Origin: Gemmatirosa kalamazoonensis
GTDB taxonomy: Bacteria > Gemmatimonadota > Gemmatimonadetes > Gemmatimonadales > Gemmatimonadaceae
DNA: 64,000 nt
NCBI RefSeq assembly: GCF_000522985.1
Contig: NZ_CP007128.1
Span: forward strand, 248,001-312,000
Reading direction: 5' to 3'
Shown here: positions 56,285-64,000 of the stretch, in pieces
How the letters are laid out: each line of letters starts with the position of its first letter
Numbering within the stretch: the first letter of the stretch is position 1
The notes under the pieces: generated by a model
Seen by the model: only the letters and a program-made list of their open reading frames with translations
What the model was told of the DNA's origin: nothing
Databases searched by the model: none
Made by a program: the position numbers and the translations under genes

Positions 56285-57201
56285 GCGCACATCGGCTTCT
56301 GTCGTTAGGCGCCGCGCTCGGCGCCGTCGCGTCGAGCGGCTGTCGCGCCCCGGCCACGCTCACGCCCAGCGCGCCCGACGTGGTGTCGGTGGCGAACGCC
56401 GGCCTCCAGGGGCCGGAGAACCTCGTGTACGACTCCGCCGCCGACGTGTTCCTCGTGAGCAACGTCGCGGGCGACGGCGGCACGCGCGATGGCAACGGCT
56501 TCATCAGCCGAGTCGCGCCGGACGGGCGCGTGCTGGATCTGAAGTGGATTGCCGGCGGCGTGCGCGGCGCGACGCTCGACGCGCCGAAGGGGCTCGCGAT
56601 CCGCGGCGACACGCTCGCCGTCGCGGACCTCGGCGGCGTGCACGAGTTCGACCGCCGCACCGGTGCGCCGCTGCGCACGGTGGCGCTGCCGGGATGGATG
56701 ATGAACGACGTGCTGTTCGCGCCCGACGGCTCGATGTGGGTGACCGACACGGGCCCCGACCGCACGACGACGCCGCCCGACACGACGCGCGACGTGGACG
56801 CGGTGTGGCGCGTGGCGCCGGACGGCCGCGTCGTCGCGATCGCGCGGGGGCTCGCGCTCGGCCGCCCGGACGGCATCACGCGCGACGGCGGCGGGGTGCT
56901 CGTCACGACGTTCGGCGCGAACCGGCTTGAGCACGTCGGCGGCGCGGTGCCGTCGCGATGGGACACGGCGCGCACGCTGCCGGCCGGGCGCGACGACGGG
57001 CTGCGTCGGCTCCCCGACGGCTCGCTGCTCGTGACGAGCTGGGATGCGAAGGCCGTGTGGCGCGTCGCGCTCGACGGCTCGGTGACGCCGCTGCTCACCG
57101 GCGTCACGTCGCCCGCCGGCGTCGCGCTCGACACGCGCCGCCACCGGCTCGCCGTCACCTCGATGCAGGGGAACGCGCTCTACCTGCTCCCCATCCGTTA
57201 G
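56281..57201 (+). CDS. SMP-30/NHL-like beta-propeller lipoprotein
   Basis: A 306-residue exported protein with lipobox-like VASSGC (Cys about residue 21). The mature part is a beta-propeller with repeated blades: GLQGPENLVYDSAADVFLVS, LDAPKGLAIRGDTLAVADLG, MMNDVLFAPDGSMWVTDTG, DDGLRRLPDGSLLVTSWDAK, SPAGVALDTRRHRLAVTSMQ. The pattern resembles SMP-30/gluconolactonase-like sugar lactonases, with Glu, Asn and Asp at positions that bind metal in that family. It lies 10 bp before the PQQ dehydrogenase, so it could hydrolyse a lactone made downstream. That role is inference. Confidence 0.75.
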   Translation: MSAHRLLSLGAALGAVASSGCRAPATLTPSAPDVVSVANAGLQGPENLVYDSAADVFLVSNVAGDGGTRDGNGFISRVAPDGRVLDLKWIAGGVRGATLDAPKGLAIRGDTLAVADLGGVHEFDRRTGAPLRTVALPGWMMNDVLFAPDGSMWVTDTGPDRTTTPPDTTRDVDAVWRVAPDGRVVAIARGLALGRPDGITRDGGGVLVTTFGANRLEHVGGAVPSRWDTARTLPAGRDDGLRRLPDGSLLVTSWDAKAVWRVALDGSVTPLLTGVTSPAGVALDTRRHRLAVTSMQGNALYLLPIR

Positions 57202-57211
57202 GAGGATCCCG

Positions 57212-59203
57212 ATGTCGCGCCATCGCTCGGCGTCTCACGCGGAGCCGCGGAGAACGCGGAGAACTGCAACTTCCGGTTTGGCCTTCACCGCGTTCTCCGC
57301 GGCTCCGCGTGAGATCCGCACGTGGACGATGATGCTCGCCCTGCATGCCGGCGCACTCGCGTTAGGCGCTTGCGGCACGCGCGACGCCGCCGGCCGCACC
57401 CCCGACTCGGCGCGCGTCACCGCCGCGTCGAGCGGCGACGTGGCGCTCCCGGCGATCGCGGCGCGCGGCGCGGCCTGGCTGCCGCCCGGCGCGGGCGACG
57501 GCGACTGGCTGATGCCGTCGCGCGACTACGGCGGCACGCGCTACTCGCCGCTCGCCGAGGTCACCACGGCGAACGCGAGCCAGCTGCAGCTCGCGTGGAC
57601 GTTCGACGACGGCGAGTCGCACTACGGCCACGAGATGACGCCGCTCGTGGCGAACAACACGATGTACATCGTCTCGCCGTTCCCGAACCGCGCGTACGCG
57701 CTCGACCTCACGAAGCCCGGCGCGCCGGTGAAGTGGACGTTCGAGCCGAACCCGAGCCCCATCGCGATCGGCAAGGCGTGCTGCGACGCGGTGAACCGCG
57801 GCGCCGCGCTCTACGACGGGAAGCTGATCTACAACCTGCTCGACGATCACACCGTCGCCGTCGACGCCGCCACCGGCAAGGAGCTGTGGCGCACGAAGCT
57901 CGCGAACGTGGAGGACGGCACGACGATGACCATGGCGCCGCTCGTCGCCGACGGCAGAGTCTACGTGGGCAACTCGGGCGGCGAGATGGGCGTCGCCGGC
58001 TGGCTCGCCGCGCTCGACGCGAGCACCGGCAAGGAGCTGTGGCGCGCGTACTCCGTCGGCCCCGACTCCATGGTGCGCATCGGCGCCGAGTTCGCGCCGT
58101 TCTACCCGTGGCTCAGGGGCAAGGATCTCGGCGCCACCTCGTGGCCCGCCGGCGCGTGGAAGCACGGCGCGGGCGCGGTGTGGGGGTGGGTGAGCTACGA
58201 TCCCGAGACGAAGTGGATCTACTACGGCACGAGCAACACCGGGCCGTGGAACGCCGACCAGCGCCCGGGGCTCAACCTGTGGACGAGCGGCGTGTTCGCG
58301 CGGAACGCCGACGACGGCATGGCGCGCTGGGCGTACGTGTTCACGCCGCACAACGAGTGGGACTACGACGGCGTGAACGAGAACGTGCTCGTCGACCTGC
58401 CGATCCAGGGCGAGACGCGCAAGGTGATGGTGCAGTTCAACCGCAACGGCTTCGCGTACACGATCGACCGCCGCACGGGCCAGGTGCTCGTCGCCGCGCC
58501 GTTCGGGCACGAGAACTGGTCGACCGGCGTCGACCTGACGACCGGGATGCCTAACGTGGTCCCCGAGAAGCACACGGTGCCGCCGGGCCGCTGGGTGCGC
58601 GACATCTGCCCGGCCGACATCGGCGTGAAGGACTTCGAGCCGTCGGCGTTCTCGCCGCGCACGGGGTGGTTCTACGTCACCGTGCAGAACATCTGCATGG
58701 ACTACAAGGGACGCGAGGTGGGCTACATTGCCGGCACGCCGTACTGGGGCGCGCAGATGACGCGGCACGTCGGGCCCGGCGGCAACTACGGCGAGTTCGT
58801 CGCGTTCGACGCCGCGACGGGCAAGAAGATGTGGGGGATTCCCGAGCCGTTCCTCACGTACAGCGGCGCGCTCGTCACCGCCGGCGACGTCGCGTTCTAC
58901 GGCACGGTGGACGGCTGGTTCCGCGCCGTGGACGCGCGCACGGGCAAGGTGCTGTGGTCGCGCAAGCTCGGCTCGGGGATCATCAGCGCGCCGATGACGT
59001 ACCGCGCGCCGGACGGCCACCAGTACGTCGCGGTGGCCGCGGGCGTCGGCGGCGGCGCGATGACGACGCAGAGCCAGCCCGGGTTCCCGGCGCGCGGCAG
59101 CACGTACTACGTCTTCACGTTGGGCGCCAACATCCCCGCGACGGCGACGCCGGCGCCGGGCGACCAGTCGGGCGCCCCCAAGAAGCAGGGAGGGAAGCCA
59201 TGA
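57212..59203 (+). CDS. PQQ-dependent alcohol dehydrogenase, lanthanide-type
   Basis: A 663-residue quinoprotein dehydrogenase, periplasmic, eight-bladed propeller. PQQ-site hallmarks: vicinal Cys pair in GKACCDAV, metal Glu in GGEMGVAGWL, metal Asn in YYGTSNTGPWN, and catalytic Asp384 with Asp386 in NEWDYDGVNE. The second Asp, two residues on, is the feature that marks lanthanide-dependent XoxF/PedH-type enzymes; Ca enzymes usually have Ala or Ser. ATG 57212 has AGGAGG 7 bp upstream. Residues 8-35 come from an in-frame palindrome placed before the real lipoprotein signal (MMLALHAGALALGAC); ATG 57329 would skip it. The C-terminal tail is Pro/Gly/Lys-rich. Overlaps the cytochrome gene as ATGA. 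Confidence 0.9.
   Translation: MSRHRSASHAEPRRTRRTATSGLAFTAFSAAPREIRTWTMMLALHAGALALGACGTRDAAGRTPDSARVTAASSGDVALPAIAARGAAWLPPGAGDGDWLMPSRDYGGTRYSPLAEVTTANASQLQLAWTFDDGESHYGHEMTPLVANNTMYIVSPFPNRAYALDLTKPGAPVKWTFEPNPSPIAIGKACCDAVNRGAALYDGKLIYNLLDDHTVAVDAATGKELWRTKLANVEDGTTMTMAPLVADGRVYVGNSGGEMGVAGWLAALDASTGKELWRAYSVGPDSMVRIGAEFAPFYPWLRGKDLGATSWPAGAWKHGAGAVWGWVSYDPETKWIYYGTSNTGPWNADQRPGLNLWTSGVFARNADDGMARWAYVFTPHNEWDYDGVNENVLVDLPIQGETRKVMVQFNRNGFAYTIDRRTGQVLVAAPFGHENWSTGVDLTTGMPNVVPEKHTVPPGRWVRDICPADIGVKDFEPSAFSPRTGWFYVTVQNICMDYKGREVGYIAGTPYWGAQMTRHVGPGGNYGEFVAFDAATGKKMWGIPEPFLTYSGALVTAGDVAFYGTVDGWFRAVDARTGKVLWSRKLGSGIISAPMTYRAPDGHQYVAVAAGVGGGAMTTQSQPGFPARGSTYYVFTLGANIPATATPAPGDQSGAPKKQGGKP
57233..57314. 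repeat. perfect palindrome, 27-bp arms, inside PQQ dehydrogenase gene
   Basis: Arms 57233-57259 and 57288-57314 are exact reverse complements (outer words TCTCACGCGGAGCCG and CGGCTCCGCGTGAGA). The element keeps the frame open between the start codon and the signal peptide, encoding SHAEPRRTRRTATSG and a short hydrophobic part. It shares arms with the nested element at 46110-46270. Confidence 0.92.
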
Positions 59204-59799
59204 CACGCGCCAGCATCGCCCTCGCGGCGTGCCTAACGCTGTTGGGCGCCTGTCGTCGCGACACGCAGGACGTGCGCGGCGGCGAGGTCGGCGACCGCAC
59301 CCTCCCGCAGCGGCAGCCGCTGCCGCTGCACGCCGCCGACACCACCGGCCTCCCCGACGAGGGGGTGCTCGCGCGCGTCGCCATCGGCGACCTGGCGGGC
59401 GTCGGCAACAACACGCTCGACGCGACGGTGACGAACCCGTACGCGAGCGACGCCGCCGCCGTCGCGCAGGGGCGCGACACGTTCGTGGGGATGAACTGCG
59501 CCGGGTGCCACGGCTACGACCTGAAGGGCGGCATGGGCCCCGACCTCACCGACACGTACTGGCGCTACGGCGGCTCGCCGGCGGACATCTACAAGTCGAT
59601 CTTCGAGGGGCGCCCGCAGGGGATGCCGGCGTGGGGACGCTCCGTCCCGCCGGCGCAGATCTGGAAGCTCGTCGCCTACATCCAGTCGAAGGGCGGCGCC
59701 TACCCCGGCCGCCTCGCCGACCGTGGCCGCCAGGGCGACCTCGGCGACGAGGACACGACGTCGTTCTCGACGCTGAAGGGGCGGAACAATGCGCACTGA
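59200..59799 (+). CDS. lipoprotein cytochrome c
   Basis: A 199-residue class I cytochrome c with a lipoprotein signal (ALAACLTLLGAC; Cys about residue 18). The heme site is MNCAGCHGYD with CAGCH, and GMPAWG supplies the probable axial Met. The N-terminal linker (about 20-85) is long and polar. The C-terminal tail is Asp-rich (GDLGDEDTTSF). Placed between the PQQ dehydrogenase and oxidase subunit II with ATGA and 11-bp overlaps, it is the likely electron shuttle between them. Confidence 0.9.
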   Translation: MTRASIALAACLTLLGACRRDTQDVRGGEVGDRTLPQRQPLPLHAADTTGLPDEGVLARVAIGDLAGVGNNTLDATVTNPYASDAAAVAQGRDTFVGMNCAGCHGYDLKGGMGPDLTDTYWRYGGSPADIYKSIFEGRPQGMPAWGRSVPPAQIWKLVAYIQSKGGAYPGRLADRGRQGDLGDEDTTSFSTLKGRNNAH

Positions 59800-60985
59800 C
59801 GCGCGCCACGGCCCGGCGAGTCGCGTGGCGCGATCGAGCTCGCGCCGGTCGGGACTCCACGTACGAGTTTGCGGAGGACTGAAGAAGGACTTCGAAGGAC
59901 TGAAGAAGGACGACAACAAAGAACTTGCAGTTGGTCCTTCTTCAGTCCCTTTTCAGTCCTTCTTCAGTCCCACGAAACCTCGTACGTGGAGTCATGGAAT
60001 CGCGCGCCTGACGGCCCTGCTCACCCTCGCCGCCTGTAACGGCACCACGTCGTACCTCGACGCGACCGGCTCGGCGGGACGGAGCGAGGCCACGCTCGGC
60101 CGGTGGCTCACGGCCACGGCGTGCGCGGTGGTGCTCCTCGTGTGCGTCGCGATCGTTGCCGGCATGGCGCGCCGGCGCGGCGAGCGCGACGAGGGCACCG
60201 GACGCCGCGAGGTGAAGTCGGGGCTCGGCTGGATCTACGTCGGTACCGCGGTCACGGTCGCCGTGCTGCTCGTCGCCTACGCCGGCACGATGGCGACGCT
60301 CGCCGCCGCGAGCCGCCCGCCGTACACCCCGCCGCTCGTGATGGACGTCATCGCGCACCAGTGGTGGTGGGAGATCCGCTACTCCGATCCGGCGCGCCCG
60401 GAGCTCGGCTTCACGACAGCGAACGAGGTGCATCTTCCCGTCGGCGTGCCGGTGCGCGTGCGCCTGCACTCGGCCGACGTGATCCACTCGTTCTGGCTGC
60501 CGCAGATCGCCGGCAAGACCGACGTCATCCCGGGGCAGACGAACGAGACGTGGGTGGAGGCCGAGCGTCCCGGCACGTCGCGCGGCATGTGCGGCGAGTA
60601 CTGCGGCCTGCAGCACGCCGAGATGGCGCTCGCCGTCACCGCCGAGCCGCGGGTGGCGTTCGACCGGTGGGCGCAGGCGCGGCGCGCGGAGGCCGCCGTG
60701 CCTAACGACGGCGTGGCTTCCGCCGGCGCGCACGTGTTCGCGCGCTCGTGCGGCGTCTGCCACGCGGTGGCGGGCACGATGGCGTTAGGCAGGGTCGGCC
60801 CCGACCTCACCCATATCGCGTCGCGCCCGACGATCGGCGCCGGCGCGCTGGAGAACACGCCGGCCAACCTCGCGCGCTGGATCCACGACGCGCCGAGCGT
60901 GAAGGAGGGCGTGCGCATGCCCGCGATGCCGCTCGACGCGGCCGAGCTGCGCGCCGTGGTCGCCTACCTGGAGACGCTGCGATGA
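59789..60985 (+). CDS. ctaC: cytochrome c oxidase subunit II with C-terminal cytochrome c
   Basis: A 398-residue CoxB-type protein. The CuA site is complete: His in DVIHSFWLP, then Cys268, Glu270, Cys272, His276 and Met279 in CGEYCGLQHAEM. Aromatic QWWWEIRY is present. Two TM helices (about 104-124 and 138-160) follow a lipobox-like LTLAAC. A fused cytochrome c (CGVCH 321-325, Met in MPAMP) makes it a caa3-type subunit II. ATG 59789 overlaps the previous gene by 11 bp. Residues about 22-68 derive from an in-frame palindrome between the start and the signal peptide; no later in-frame start is visible before the signal, so the element must be translated. Confidence 0.9.
   Translation: MRTDARHGPASRVARSSSRRSGLHVRVCGGLKKDFEGLKKDDNKELAVGPSSVPFQSFFSPTKPRTWSHGIARLTALLTLAACNGTTSYLDATGSAGRSEATLGRWLTATACAVVLLVCVAIVAGMARRRGERDEGTGRREVKSGLGWIYVGTAVTVAVLLVAYAGTMATLAAASRPPYTPPLVMDVIAHQWWWEIRYSDPARPELGFTTANEVHLPVGVPVRVRLHSADVIHSFWLPQIAGKTDVIPGQTNETWVEAERPGTSRGMCGEYCGLQHAEMALAVTAEPRVAFDRWAQARRAEAAVPNDGVASAGAHVFARSCGVCHAVAGTMALGRVGPDLTHIASRPTIGAGALENTPANLARWIHDAPSVKEGVRMPAMPLDAAELRAVVAYLETLR
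59853..59993. repeat. long palindrome inside oxidase subunit II gene
   Basis: Outer arms GACTCCACGTACGAG (59853-59867) and its exact complement (59979-59993). Inside, AGGACTGAAGAAGGAC occurs twice (59875, 59896) and complementary GTCCTTCTTCAGTCC occurs twice (59934, about 59957). The loop (CAACAAAGAACTTGCAGTTG) is A-rich. The reading frame stays open throughout. Confidence 0.92.
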
Positions 60986-63492
60986 GCGCCGCGCCCGTCC
61001 TGCCCACGGTCACCGTCGACCGCGCGCCGCTCGAGCGGCTGCGCGAGACGTGGGAGACGCCGCGCGGATGGCGCGGGTGGCTCTCCACGGTGGACCACAA
61101 GACCATCGGCCTGCGCTACCTCGTGACGTCGATCGCGTTCCTCGTGATCGGCGGCGCGGAGGCGCTGCTCATGCGCGCGCAGCTCGCGGTGAGCGGCCAG
61201 CACCTGCTCACCGCCGGCTGGTACGACCAGCTGTTCAGCATGCACGGCGTGACGATGATCTTCCTCTACGCCGCGCCGGTGCTGTCGGGGTTCAGCAACT
61301 ACCTGTGGCCGCTCATGCTCGGGTCGCGCGACATGGCGTACCCGCGGCTGAACGCGCTGTCGTACTGGACGTACCTCGTCGCCGGGATCTTCCTGTACAC
61401 GAGCCTTCCGTTGGGCGCGATGCCGAACGCCGGCTGGTTCGACTACGTGCCGTTCGCGGCGCGCGAGTTCGATCCCGGGCTGAACGTGGACTTCTACGCG
61501 CTGACGCTGCTGCTGCTCGCCGTGTCGACGACGGTGGGGTCGATCAACTTCGTCACCACCCTGTTCAAGACGCGGGCGCCGGGGATGTCGCTCAACCGGC
61601 TGCCGATCCTCGTGTGGGGCACGCTCACCGCCTCGTTCGCGAACCTGTTCGCGCTGCCGGCACTCTCCGCCGCGGCGGTGATGCTGTTCCTCGACCGGCG
61701 CGTCGGCACGCACTTCTTCGACGCGGCCGCCGGTGGGCATCCGCTGCTCTGGCAGCACCTGTTCTGGATGTTCGGCCATCCGTGGGTGTACGTCGTCGTG
61801 CTGCCCGCGATGGGAATCGTGAGCGACGCGCTGCCGACGTTCTGCCGCCGGCCGCTCGTCGGCTACACGTTCGTCGCGCTCGCCACCGTGACGACGGGGA
61901 TCCTCGGCTTCGGCGTGTGGCTCCACCACATGTTCGCGACCGGGATCCCGCCGCTCGCGCTCGCGTTCTTCGGCGCGTCGAGCATCTTCATCACGATCCC
62001 GAGCGCGGTGGCGGTGTTCGCGTGGCTCGCCACGCTGTGGGACGGCCAGCCGTGGTATCCCGCGGCGATGAAGTTCATGCTCGGCTTCATCGCGCTGTTC
62101 GTCATCGGCGGCGTGAGCGGCGTGATGACGGCCGCCGTCCCGTTCGACTGGCAGCTCACCGACACGTACTTCGTCGTCGCGCACCTGCACTACGTGCTCG
62201 TGGGGATCAACGTGTTCCCCGTGGTCGCCGGCGTGTACTACTGGTTCCCGAAGTTCACCGGCCGGCTGATGGACGAGACGTTGGGCACGTGGAACTTCTG
62301 GACGATGTTCGTCGGCGCGAACCTCGTGTTCTTCCCGATGCACATCGTCGGGCTGTTGGGCATGCCGCGGCGCATCTACACGTATCCGGCGGGGCTCGGG
62401 TGGGACGCGTACAACACGGTGGAGACGGTCGGCGCGTTCCTGTTCGCGCTCGGCGTGGTGCTGTTCGCGGTGAACGTGCTGCGCAGCCGCCGCGGCGGCG
62501 CGCTGGCGGGCGCGAACCCGTGGGACGCGCCGACGCTCGAGTGGAGCGTGCCGTCGCCGCCGCCGCCGTACAACTTCGCCGTGCTGCCGACGATCGGCAG
62601 CCGGCATCCGCTATGGGAGAGCCGCCTCGAGGAAGGCTCGGCGCGCTCGGTGCTCGACCGCGGTCCCGTGCTCGCCGACGGCCGCGAGACGTTCGCCACG
62701 ACGCCGCTCGACGCCGAGGCCACGGCGGTGATGCGCATGCCCGAGGACTCGTACGCGCCGGTGCTGCTCGCCGCCTCGCTCGGCGTCGTCGCGTACGGAC
62801 TGCTGTTCTCGCTGCTCTGGCTCGCCGCGTTAGGCACCGTGGGCACGGCGGCGTGCGCGATCGCGTGGCTGTGGCCCGATGCGGCGACGGCGTTCGTCGG
62901 CACGGAGGTCACGTCGTTCGGAGAGCTGCCGGTAGGCGCGAGCGGGCGCCGGAGCGTCGGGTGGTGGGGGATGGCCGGGGCGGTGGCCACCGAGGGCGCC
63001 TTCTTCGCCTACCTGCTGTTCTCCTACTTCTATCTCGCGTCGATGTCGGGGAACGCGTGGCCGAGCGCGATGCCGGGATTCGGGCTGCCGCTGCTGAACA
63101 CCGCGATCCTGCTCGCGTCGAGCGTCGTGGTGTGGTGGGCGGAGCGCGGCGCGCGCGTGGGCGCGACCGCGCGGCTGCGCACCGGCCTCGCCATCGCGAT
63201 CGCGCTCGGCGTGGCGTTCCTCGCGCTGCAGGCCGTGGAGTACGGCCGCGAGCGGGCATCGGCGACGCACGACGCGTACGGCTCGCTGTTCTACACCATC
63301 ACCGGCTTCCACGGCGCGCACGTGCTCGTGGGGCTCGTCATGCTCGCGGTGGTCCTCGTGCGCGCGCTGCGCGGGCACTTCGCGGCGCGGCGGCACGAGG
63401 CGGTGACGAACGTCGCGCTGTACTGGCACTTCGTGGACGCGGTGTGGCTCGCCGTGTTCACGTCGCTCTACGTGAGCCCGCACCTGAGGTGA
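60982..63492 (+). CDS. fused cytochrome c oxidase subunits I and III
   Basis: An 836-residue fusion. Residues 1-540 are heme-copper oxidase subunit I: heme/CuB ligands in FSMHG, H266-P-W-V-Y270, WLHHMF and VVAHLHYVLVG. The His-Tyr pair is kept. The helix-VI Glu of A1-type oxidases (GHPEVY) is Trp268 here (FGHPWVY), and the YS of A2 types is also absent, so proton delivery must differ. Residues about 610-836 are subunit III (TEGAFFAYLLFSYFYL, TGFHGAHVLVGLVML, NVALYWHFVDAVWLAVF). The ATG overlaps the subunit II stop. It resembles the alternative oxidase group known from rhizobial coxMNOP; this is from memory. Confidence 0.88.
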   Translation: MSAAPVLPTVTVDRAPLERLRETWETPRGWRGWLSTVDHKTIGLRYLVTSIAFLVIGGAEALLMRAQLAVSGQHLLTAGWYDQLFSMHGVTMIFLYAAPVLSGFSNYLWPLMLGSRDMAYPRLNALSYWTYLVAGIFLYTSLPLGAMPNAGWFDYVPFAAREFDPGLNVDFYALTLLLLAVSTTVGSINFVTTLFKTRAPGMSLNRLPILVWGTLTASFANLFALPALSAAAVMLFLDRRVGTHFFDAAAGGHPLLWQHLFWMFGHPWVYVVVLPAMGIVSDALPTFCRRPLVGYTFVALATVTTGILGFGVWLHHMFATGIPPLALAFFGASSIFITIPSAVAVFAWLATLWDGQPWYPAAMKFMLGFIALFVIGGVSGVMTAAVPFDWQLTDTYFVVAHLHYVLVGINVFPVVAGVYYWFPKFTGRLMDETLGTWNFWTMFVGANLVFFPMHIVGLLGMPRRIYTYPAGLGWDAYNTVETVGAFLFALGVVLFAVNVLRSRRGGALAGANPWDAPTLEWSVPSPPPPYNFAVLPTIGSRHPLWESRLEEGSARSVLDRGPVLADGRETFATTPLDAEATAVMRMPEDSYAPVLLAASLGVVAYGLLFSLLWLAALGTVGTAACAIAWLWPDAATAFVGTEVTSFGELPVGASGRRSVGWWGMAGAVATEGAFFAYLLFSYFYLASMSGNAWPSAMPGFGLPLLNTAILLASSVVVWWAERGARVGATARLRTGLAIAIALGVAFLALQAVEYGRERASATHDAYGSLFYTITGFHGAHVLVGLVMLAVVLVRALRGHFAARRHEAVTNVALYWHFVDAVWLAVFTSLYVSPHLR

Positions 63493-63495
63493 GCG

Positions 63496-63966
63496 ATGGC
63501 GACGGCAGCGCACGATGGATCGGGCGACGCGCATCCGGCCCCGGCGCGCGCACGCGCGGGACTCGCGGCGCTCGCGTTCGGCTTGTTCGGCGGACCGGCG
63601 GCATGGAGCGTCCAGACGCTCGTGAATCTCCCCGTCGCCGCGCACGGCTGCTTTCCGCGGCTTGCGCCGCTCGCCGGTGCGGCGAGCGGCGTGCGCGGGG
63701 TGGCGCTCGCGGTGAGCGCGGCGGCGATCGTCGTCGCCGCGGCGGCCGGCGCGGTGGCGTGGCGCACGTGGGCGCGGACGCGCGAGGAGCACCAGGCGGG
63801 GGCCGGCCGGGGCGCCGCGCACGCGCCGGAGACGGCGCTGCTCGAGACGGGTGAGGGCCGCACGCGGTTCCTGGCGCTGGCCGGCGTGCTCACCAGTCTC
63901 ACGTTCCTCCTGGTGAGCGTCGCCCACGCGGGGGCCGTGCTGTTCGTCCCACCGTGCGGCGTCTGA
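63496..63966 (+). CDS. small membrane protein of oxidase operon
   Basis: A 156-residue protein starting 3 bp after the oxidase fusion. Three hydrophobic helices are visible (LAALAFGLFGGPAAWSVQTL, GVALAVSAAAIVVAAAAGAV, FLALAGVLTSLTFLLVSVAH) with a polar loop between the second and third. Position and size suggest an accessory subunit or assembly factor of the oxidase. I do not recognise a family. The 34 bp after it hold nothing evident. Confidence 0.7.
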   Translation: MATAAHDGSGDAHPAPARARAGLAALAFGLFGGPAAWSVQTLVNLPVAAHGCFPRLAPLAGAASGVRGVALAVSAAAIVVAAAAGAVAWRTWARTREEHQAGAGRGAAHAPETALLETGEGRTRFLALAGVLTSLTFLLVSVAHAGAVLFVPPCGV

Positions 63967-64000
63967 GTCACCCGGCCCTTGCCCGCGCGGCGCCGTCTGA

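Overview
The window is a very G+C-rich (about 74%) bacterial chromosome segment packed with short-spaced genes, many with ATGA or GTGA start/stop overlaps. The gene content suggests a member of the Gemmatimonadota, probably a Gemmatirosa-like soil bacterium: nine large ADOP/MacB-type permeases (one beside a PadR regulator), a PEP-CTERM protein, an NtrY/NtrC pair, a PQQ dehydrogenase and caa3-like oxidase genes. This assignment is inference from gene families and codon use; no rRNA, tRNA, CRISPR array, phage or insertion-sequence transposase was seen.

Layout. 1-9.7 kb: 3'-truncated gamma-glutamyltransferase, secreted esterase, PadR + permease, Rad50/SMC-like ATPase, lipoprotein, PEP-CTERM protein and deoxynucleoside kinase. 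9.4-14.4 kb (minus strand): a signalling operon of a heme-oxygenase-like/ABM protein, a helical protein, a CarH-like B12-binding protein, a PAS histidine kinase, and a receiver-kinase-receiver hybrid cut in two by an in-frame TAG. 14.4-23 kb: ENPP-type phosphodiesterase, NlpC/P60 protein, a NarX/NarL-type pair, a subtilase lipoprotein and small cytoplasmic proteins. 23-26 kb: NtrY-like kinase and sigma-54 activator, then a Uma2 nuclease-fold protein.

26.6-50.8 kb is one minus-strand export array: eight tandem ADOP permeases, two LolD/MacB-type ATPases and one HlyD/MacA-type adaptor, with a divergent MarR regulator at 51 kb. It is interrupted only by repeats and by a small four-helix-bundle gene on the opposite strand. 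51.6-55.3 kb: ClC transporter with CBS domains, voltage-sensor channel with a non-canonical filter, and a GntR regulator. 55.5-64 kb (plus strand): an electron-transfer operon with an exported protein, beta-propeller lipoprotein, PQQ alcohol dehydrogenase with a lanthanide-type Asp pair, lipoprotein cytochrome c, oxidase subunit II with fused cytochrome c, a fused oxidase subunit I+III lacking the usual helix-VI Glu, and a small membrane protein. The arrangement predicts electrons passing from a periplasmic alcohol via cytochrome c to a dedicated terminal oxidase.

Two genome-scale signals stand out. First, at least ten palindromic elements, often with arms built from short tandem repeats, lie between genes and, in three cases, in frame inside genes (a kinase GAF domain, and between start codon and signal peptide of the PQQ dehydrogenase and oxidase subunit II). 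One palindrome has its two arms separated by a complete four-helix-bundle gene. Second, the word GCCTAAC/GTTAGGC occurs about 50 times, roughly ten times the composition-based expectation.
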